NCBI GenBank assembly: GCA_025201805.1
Contig: MU619286.1
Span: forward strand, 46,798-110,797
Length of the DNA stretch: 64,000 bases
Source of the DNA: Parasitella parasitica
Lineage: Eukaryota > Mucoromycota > Mucoromycetes > Mucorales > Mucoraceae
Reading direction: 5' to 3'
The translations under genes and the position numbers were made by a program. Positions 57,690 to 64,000 of the stretch are shown in pieces. Position 1 is the first letter of the stretch; the number at the start of each line of letters is the position of its first letter. The notes beneath the pieces were generated by a model. The model searched no databases, was not told the DNA's origin, and worked only from the letters and a program-made list of their open reading frames with translations.

Positions 57690-58607
57690 TTATTCAACCA
57701 TGGATTGCGTTTTCTTCTTCTTTGGGCCTCTTTTTCGTCTTGGTCTACTGGGCTCTGACTCCATCATTTCAGAATCTTTTATTATCGGCATAGGCGATAC
57801 ATTTTTATGGTGTCTAGGTCGCGGTAATGCAGGTTGCTTATGTCCAAAACAAATTGAATTTGGTATTTTTAAATTTGACAAACTTTCAGTCAAAGTATCC
57901 ATCATATCAACATCGAGCGATTTTTCTCGATGCTGATCCTTGATCTCCTTTGAGATACGTTTTTTATTCTTTTTATCTCTGACCCTTTTCTGTTCAAATG
58001 TCAATGTACCTGTGTAAACCAAGTCAAAAAGAAAGTACTTTGGATAATGGTGTTTATCGATTAGATGTAATCGACGCCCTCGAGGTGTTGAGAATACGTT
58101 TTTGCATGTTTTAACATAGCATTTATACTAGACATGTTTGCATTATTATAAAGACTCGACTAAAATAATATTGCTTACAATTTTCTCGCCTCTGTCCTTT
58201 TTTAATTGCAAAATTATGTTATGGAATTCATCTAAATGCAGCTGCAGCCAATCTTCGCCAGGGAAAATCTTGCGACAAACGGAACAAACGTTTCGGTGTG
58301 CAGCTTCATAGTGCAATTCATAGGCTAAAATGTTTGGGAACTTTAGTCTGCAAGGATCGCAGTATATCTCGACAGAAGAGAACTCGCTATGTTTATAACA
58401 GATACGTTTATGGTTAATGACACCAAAAAAGAAAGAGGCTAATACGTACGTTGTTAAATTTAATCCTTCCTCTTTGATCATATCCAACTCAAATTCTGAT
58501 TGTGCTTGCTTTTGAAGCCAAATGGCTCTGAGAGCTATATTCCCTTCATCAAAGAAAGGGTCGTTCGGTGCATATATACGTTTTTGTGGGATATAGATTG
58601 TGGACAT
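57690..58607 (-). CDS. ZNF511-like C2H2 zinc-finger protein
   Basis: Three exons, 58607-58450, 58386-58179 and 58127-57690, give 267 residues. The first C2H2-type finger reads CDPCRLKFPNILAYELHYEAAH. It is followed directly by CSVCRKIFPGEDWLQLHLDEFH and a linker (ILQLKKDRGEKI). A third finger, CYVKTCKNVFSTPRGRRLHLIDKHHYP, continues to FLFD. This order and the closing HHYPKYFLFD match animal and fungal ZNF511, a conserved nuclear protein with no settled function. The C-terminal tail is basic (RPRRKRGPKKKK). It is convergent with the RFC gene and 47 bases away. Confidence 0.8.
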
Positions 58608-58989
58608 TTTTAGAAAGAGATGTAGAAATAGATTAAAGCAAGCTTTTCACATTTGAAATACATGTCAACTGCAATAGTCACTTGATTTACTGACTGTGGA
58701 CATTGTGCCGTAATTACATTTCACCACGAGTTTATACCTTATAACTTCAAATTGCAGCTCTAAGATGATGCGAGTAGAAACACCCTTTCCCCCCCCCCAT
58801 TAGTTTTGTTGCAGAATCAATAAAGATAAATTGCTTAAAGTCAAGGAGAAATGATTGAACTTTGCTCCTAACCACCCCAAGGTTTTTCTCCCACAATCGC
58901 CTGAGTTATAATAACATCTGTGGTGTAGAAAACAATAGAGCGCTGAATAGATCCCCTTCCTTTTCTTTTTGATTTTACAATATACAACA
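58608..58989. promoter_or_regulatory. Divergent promoter of ZNF511-like and ArfGAP genes
   Basis: 382 bases between head-to-head start codons, with a C-tract at about 58790-58799 and T-rich sequence before the ArfGAP start. Confidence 0.4.
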
Positions 58990-60088
58990 ATGTCTACAAG
59001 ACACGCCCGAATTGCAGACAAGGAATTAAATGACAAACACACTAAAATTTTAATTCAGTTGCTACAAAATCCTGCGAATAAAACATGTGCAGATTGTAAA
59101 AAGAAAGGTAAACAAGTGATTATATTCATTAGCGGAAAAGCTAAAAAAAAATCGAGCAAAGATCCTCGATGGGCATCCTGGAATCTGGGTATATTTATTT
59201 GCATTAGATGTTCTGGGACGCATCGATCATTAGGAACACATATCAGTAAAGGTAGCATTCTGAATCAATTGCGGAAATTGGACAAGCTCCTAAGACACAA
59301 ACAAATTTTAGTTAAATCAGTCGATCTGGATACGTGGATTCCCGAGCAAATCGATAGTATGGTGAAATGGGGAAATCAACGAGCTAACATGTACGTATAC
59401 AGTAGTTATCTTTTTGGGGGGTAATTGATTTTGTGTGCTATCTGTAGTTACTGGGAAGCTGAATTAAAAGGCAGATTACCAACCGAGGATAACATGGAAA
59501 TGTGGATTCGTGCAAAATATGAACAAAGAAAATGGACAGCACTGCAGCCTGTGCCTGAACCATCAATGAATGTAAGTTATATCTGTCTTGTTGCTATGAT
59601 ATTTTACTTAAAAAGCCACTATAATAGCGAAATGATTCAGTAGCACAGAAACCAGACATCAGCAAGTCAAATCCTTCTATTAGAGAGTTCGGTCAACATT
59701 ACCAATCCTCTACCAGTAACAGTAGTTGGGAAAATAGCAACAATAGCATCGCTACTCTTGAAAGTATAACTATTCCAACTTCGTCACAGACAATTGTGAA
59801 TAAGCTCGATGTGGCCTCATTTCAAGAGCAATTATCTGGATTGTCTGTGAGAGGAGGGCAATCTTCTGGATTAATTCCAAAAGCACCTCCAGGGAGCAAC
59901 ATGTCATGGACTAGCTTTTTAACGGCTCATAAACCGGCTGATACCAATACCACGTTAGCGCAACCTTCGACAGAAAAACCTTTAATTCCTTTGGAGTAAG
60001 TTTAGTTTTTTTTTTTTCTGTGAGTGATTAAAAAAGGTACATACTAATATACAAATCTAGTGCGTTTGCAAGTTTACTCAAGCAATGA
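58990..60088 (+). CDS. ArfGAP-domain protein (SMAP/Age2 type)
   Basis: Six exons, 58990-59107, 59162-59251, 59312-59390, 59448-59571, 59628-59995 and 60061-60088, give 268 residues. The N-terminal ArfGAP zinc finger is CxxC-x16-CxxC (CADC, then CIRC), with the arginine-finger region CSGTHRSLGTHIS. The following VKSVDLDTWIPEQIDSMVKWGN is diagnostic of the SMAP/Age2 group. The C-terminal half is Ser/Asn-rich with no further domain. The protein stimulates GTP hydrolysis on Arf during vesicle budding from the trans-Golgi or endosomes. The last exon is only 28 bases and replaces an apparent stop at 59997; the GTAAGT donor and TACTAATA branch site support it. Confidence 0.9.
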
Positions 60089-61079
60089 TAACTCCTGTTT
60101 ATTTTATCTAATAGAAAAATGCGAATTGTATTCTTCCCAAATTTAACAGCAAGACATTTGATATACTATAAAAAGCTATATTAATGAAAATACTCACCAC
60201 TGGTGCTGAAGTGCTTCAAATGATACCTATTGCTATGGCAACCACAGAAATATGTTCTGAAGGTGTCCAAACTATGCATTAAATTTATTACGCTAAAATA
60301 TGGAGACTGTTCTATTGCTAGTATACATTGAATTGTTGAGGTGCTCTTCTCATTCAAAACGGTATACTCTTGTCTGCTTTTTCGGCTTTCAGCAATATAC
60401 GGTTAGCAACCGAAGATTATTGCAAAAGCCAATACAACATCACTATTGTCAGCTTTTAGTTGTGCATACTGGGCAATTCTTTCGCGAATAAATCGATTGA
60501 ATTGATCTTGCAGTATTTGGCAAAACCAACTTCTAGTTAATTCCATTCCTTAGTTAAGGCCACCTCCAATTCCTTGACTTTTTTAATTTATATGCTTCTT
60601 TCTCCAAGTAGATATCACTTAAAGCAATGGTCCAACTATAGAAAAACTAAAAGGTAATACCACCATCATCCAGACACGACGTTTTGCTTATTAGCATGTT
60701 GCAACATGATTCAGATATTGATCTCTGTTCCTGAGGGTAATGACGTATCAAATCGAATTCTTTGTCTACAAAGACAGCAGGTTATCGTCACTCGATAAAC
60801 AAGGATATACTACGAGTACTAGCTTATTAGATGCTTTAGGTAAATATAACCTCTAGCCTTTTCCAAGGGAATGTTGTTTTATTCCTCTGAAAACCTATCT
60901 CTGATTACAGTTTTATAATTTTCAACAGCATAACAACAGGCTAAATAATCATCCTTATAAAGCAAAGGGCATGTATTGATTTGTGTAATGCCAACAGAGG
61001 ATTTATACAGTATAAAAAGAAAAAGAAAAAGTGTAGATACATAGTCTTGGTTTTCTTCGATAAGTATAGAATATCTTTC
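60089..61079. other. Intergenic region with a degenerate X-box
   Basis: A 990-base AT-rich spacer between convergent genes. The site ATTGCTATGGCAAC at 60229-60242 is the reverse complement of the X-box at 19287 with one mismatch. No gene seen. Confidence 0.45.
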
Positions 61080-62112
61080 TTATTTGTGAGACTTCACGTA
61101 TGCTTTGAATGATTGATTGTCGTATACTAGACCCGGGTTTTTCTCAGAAAGCAGTTGATACCTTCTCAAGGTTTGCATATGACGGCGCCTAGCGTTTTGA
61201 AACCAGGTTGAAACTATTTACCAGATGTTAGCACTTTTTTTGGCAGCAAGGAAAATACTCACTTTGTATAGCAGATTTATCAGTTTTCTTAGCCAACTCT
61301 TTTTTTATCTCATTGCTTGGTGCTTTGCCATTATGTTGGAAAAACCAATTCATTAAAATATTCGTTGTGTTCGAGTTATAATTTTTTCTAGTCTTCCTCT
61401 GTCTGTTGTTATCCTTTCCTTGCTCAGAGCTGTAATTCATTTCCGCAACTTCTAAACTCTCGACTGAGAACCCGCTTTCCTCTTCTTTAGAGATATCCAT
61501 TTCGGATACAAATACATCTTCGAATATAGTATCATATTTATTTAAGGATGATACATCATTTATTCTTTGCTTTGTAGGTGATGAAATGATTGTTGTACGA
61601 ATTGTGGTGGCGGCGGGGGATGAGTCTGTATTACCCGAACGACTGGCAGATGCCTCATGAAAAGAATTTGCATTTGATATTATAAAATCAAGTGGATTTT
61701 CGTCGAATATCATCTCAGATTGTGAAATAGTAGATGATGGCAAGATGTCATAAAAAGATATGCCTTTGCAAAGATTGACTGGATTAAGATCATTATCCTT
61801 CATTTCGTATGATGTCAAGTAAGCATCTCCCATCAAGTTGGAATAAGGAGAACGTACTATTTCGATACAACCATTTGCTCCAATGGTAAACGCAATATCG
61901 TTCTTTGCTTGATGCTCTTCCTGTTCCTGCCATTTCTCCATACAGATATCTTTAGGTGAGATGGTGTCAAGTGGATTTATACCCATGATATACCTTGGTG
62001 CTGCGGAAAGGTCTTGTTTGCCAGGTGGTAGTATGATGGGGCTGAACAGTTCAGAACCAAACCTCATGACTTTGGTAGTATTATTGAAATATCTGTCAGA
62101 TCTTGTTGTCAT
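61080..62112 (-). CDS. Homeodomain transcription factor
   Basis: Two exons, 62112-61263 and 61213-61080, give 327 residues. The homeodomain lies near the C-terminus (about 235-296): a basic arm (RQRKTRKNYNSN), then ILMNWFFQHNGKAPSNEIKKELAKKT, and the recognition helix IQISTWFQNARRRH. The invariant W, F, N and R of helix 3 are present (WFxNxR), and the intron splits that helix, a frequent position in homeobox genes. The upstream 230 residues are Ser/Asp-rich with no domain. It should bind DNA in the nucleus; its targets are unknown. The start at 62112 is the first ATG, although the frame is open a little further upstream. Confidence 0.88.
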
Positions 62113-63161
62113 GTCAATTAGCTTGTGCCTTTTTTTTTTCGAGTTATTTTGCCTGTAAATTGAAAAGAAAGGAAAAGGTGATAATGCTTTATCATATTTT
62201 TTCGCTGATCGTCTTCAAATTTTTTTTTCAGGTGTGCATTTTAGCTTTTCTAAAGTTGCACAGAATATAAACGCATATTGCAAACATGATATAAGCATAC
62301 AGAATGCAACTAAAGCTGCTTATCTGAGAAGATGTCTCTCTTTGAACATATCTGGAAGAAGGTCTTGCCAACTGGTTATTGAGGAGAAATCAGTCTCTCA
62401 ACCAAGATTCACTATGCAGATCTGGTGATTGATTTGGGAACAATTGGATGTTTATGGCGATCAGAGTGTATAGTAGCCTGAAAGATTATTTAAATTTGCA
62501 CGCAGGTAGTAACAGGATCAAAATAGTGAACATAGATCAAATCAATAGTATATCATTTACATATACTGCTATTGGTATCGTTAAAATATTATTACAGAGA
62601 GTGTCTTTTATTCTCTTCTTTTATATAAAGTAAAAAATAAATACACCTGCCACGCCTTATTATGATTACAAAAACTTACAAAATTTGTAGAATAAAAAGG
62701 GCGCCGCTATAACCTTGAGTACGTTAATGGCATTTACCCTGTTTTGAAGGCAGTGTGTAAATTAACTTGAACGGATGAAATGAACCATCTGAACCGTCTT
62801 ATTCATCCGATGCTTTCGCCCACCAGTCTAGAGAATTTAGCTCTCCACGCATCTAAAATCATTGTTACAAGTGAGCACACCAACTTATTATGGCTGCTTC
62901 TAGTGAGACCTCTATAAATAATCAAGCCCCAGGTTCCTTTTTTACTCCTTTTATTATGAAGATTAAATAAACTTGCTAAGATTTCCTTGATATCAAATAC
63001 CTCTAGGTTTAAAAATTACCTCCTTTGCTGAGGAGTAGATACAGTACCACTCTCATACTTAAATTTACTCAACATCTAAACATAACAGCAGATCAAATGC
63101 AAAATTCATTATTTAAATAATATGTAATTCATTTATTGGACTTATCTTATCAATGTGCCTG

Positions 63162-63210
63162 TTAACAGAACCGAACTGTTGACTAGGCAGACGCTCTGTC
63201 AACTGAGCCA
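63162..63210 (-). pseudogene. Truncated tRNA relic
   Basis: On the minus strand a D-arm (GCTC-AGTTGACA-GAGC, with A-box TGGCTCAGTTGA) is followed by GTCTGCCTAGTC and a perfect T-arm (AACAG-TTCGGTT-CTGTT). The 3' half of the anticodon stem and the variable loop are missing and no acceptor stem can pair. The remaining loop CTAGT suggests an AGT (threonine) anticodon. It is either a dead tRNA gene or a tRNA-derived SINE head. Confidence 0.5.
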
Positions 63211-63351
63211 AACAAAAAAAAAAGAGAAAGTTTTACTCCACTACAAATAACAAATTTTCTCAACCGCTGGCAATGCAATCATAGTTACAATGATATTAAT
63301 TGTTGTTAATTCTTTTACAAACAAGGAATAAGCTAACAAGTCAAAATCGAA

Positions 63352-63703
63352 CCTCTTGCAAGGTTCTAAGCCTATTCAAAGAATACATCAAGATCGGATC
63401 GCGGGATGTCGTTGGGAAGACATCCTACCCGCAATCTTCTCTTTAATGTAAAATAGAATAGGTCAGCCCTAGAAATGCTGTGATTTAATAATGTTTGACA
63501 CTTACTGTCAAACATCAGATGTTATGTGGATGAGCATTGATTGGGATATATTTTAGTATATAAAATAGAGATCATATCGTATGCCAACAAAAGTCTTTAG
63601 CTTTGTATTGTATCTGGTTTCATTCAGAGAAAGTCCTTATTACTTATTTCATATAACATTTACACAACATTTCGCTGCGCCCTTTGACACTGGCACAACA
63701 AAC
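63352..63703 (+). repeat. Dispersed 340-base element, copy B
   Basis: Matches the reverse complement of 19924-20265. Conserved blocks include GAATACATCAAGATC, GGATCGCGGGAT, CCTACCCGCAATCTTCTC, the TTTGACA/TGTCAAA hairpin, ATGTGGATGAGCATTGATTGG and TTCATATAACATTTACACA-type sequence at its 3' part. Similarity ends after GACACTGGCACA. Confidence 0.75.
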
Positions 63704-63773
63704 GAGTCATTTAGAAACCAAGAGCTTAATAATTCTGGTTTCCTTATTCAATCAATAACAAGTATAGATTAGG

Positions 63774-63791
63774 TCGGCCCATTTGGGCCGA
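63774..63791. repeat. GC-rich palindrome with a partial second copy
   Basis: TCGGCCCATTTGGGCCGA is a perfect 8-base inverted repeat around TT. The half TTGGGCCGAT recurs downstream at about 63802, after a CAGCCCA block. Confidence 0.7.
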
Positions 63792-64000
63792 TTCAGCCCA
63801 GTTGGGCCGATGCTAAATGAAGATTTTTGAATGGATGAGGGTTTGATTTTTTACAATTACGCTCTACGCGTACAAAGTTTATTGCATACAAAGATATTTT
63901 TTAAATGATTCGAATTTGTTTTGTTTATAAACTTTCACTGCATTTACCTTCAAAGAAACTTCACTTTTTTCCAAAAATAGTAATTAAAATGCCTCCCGTT

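Larger units (their letters stand above)
62113..64000. other. Gene-poor right end with repeats
   Basis: AT-rich with no convincing gene. It contains a tRNA-derived relic (63162-63210), copy B of the 340-base dispersed element (63352-63703) and a GC-rich palindrome (63774-63791). The frame at 62234-62428 has no recognisable domain. Confidence 0.5.

Noticed and set aside
62234-62428. Plus-strand 64-codon frame as a gene
   Set aside because: No domain, no splice partners, no promoter-like context; unsupported.

Overview
This is nuclear DNA from a filamentous fungus, most likely an early-diverging one of the Mucoromycota (Mucorales type). Three things point there: AT-rich, repeat-strewn spacers; genes with many short introns of about 45-100 nt with GT..AG borders; and the gene set itself (a fused lycopene-cyclase/phytoene-synthase protein, a Frizzled-type receptor, Med16, Spt16, Tho2, Cwc22, an Rco1-like PHD protein). 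The species cannot be named from the sequence alone. I joined exons by hand from reading frame, splice borders and family motifs. Reading phase closes in every multi-exon model given.

Layout. 0.3-5.5 kb: SRPBCC membrane protein, NOL1/NOP2/Sun RNA methyltransferase (-), GNAT acetyltransferase, a possible 35-residue protein, and a GPI-anchored surface protein. 5.8-7.8 kb: a carRP-like fusion (-) whose cyclase half lacks the family's acidic motifs while its synthase half looks intact; no carB lies beside it. 10.8-18.9 kb: two RNA-processing genes, THO2 and CWC22. 18.9-22.5 kb: a repeat island. 22.5-24.3 kb: divergent ribosomal protein genes RPL21 and RPS9. 24.7-29.9 kb: three genes on the minus strand, namely a Frizzled-like receptor, a Reeler-domain membrane protein and a triple-KH RNA-binding protein. 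29.9-34.9 kb: gene-poor, with a probable Fanzor/TnpB relic. 34.9-37.8 kb: Med16. 37.9-38.6 kb: a non-LTR retrotransposon relic. 39.3-46.9 kb: SPT16, a BRCT protein, a tetraspan candidate and an Rco1-like double-PHD protein. 46.9-50.1 kb: gene-poor. 50.1-54.4 kb: a small candidate gene, then HMG-CoA reductase. 54.8-62.1 kb: a small unknown protein, an RFC subunit, a ZNF511-like zinc finger, a SMAP-type ArfGAP and a homeodomain protein. 62.1-64 kb: repeats and a tRNA relic.

Functional themes are transcription and chromatin (Med16, Spt16, Rco1, homeodomain), mRNA processing and export (Tho2, Cwc22, KH protein), translation (RPL21, RPS9) and isoprenoid metabolism (HMG-CoA reductase and the carRP-like protein, about 43 kb apart). 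Nothing suggests a co-regulated metabolic cluster. The less ordinary parts are the carRP-like fusion without its cyclase motif, the neighbouring Frizzled and Reeler genes, and several repeat families. Assembly gaps lie at 12101-12140 (inside a THO2 intron) and 30774-30783 (after a poly-T run).
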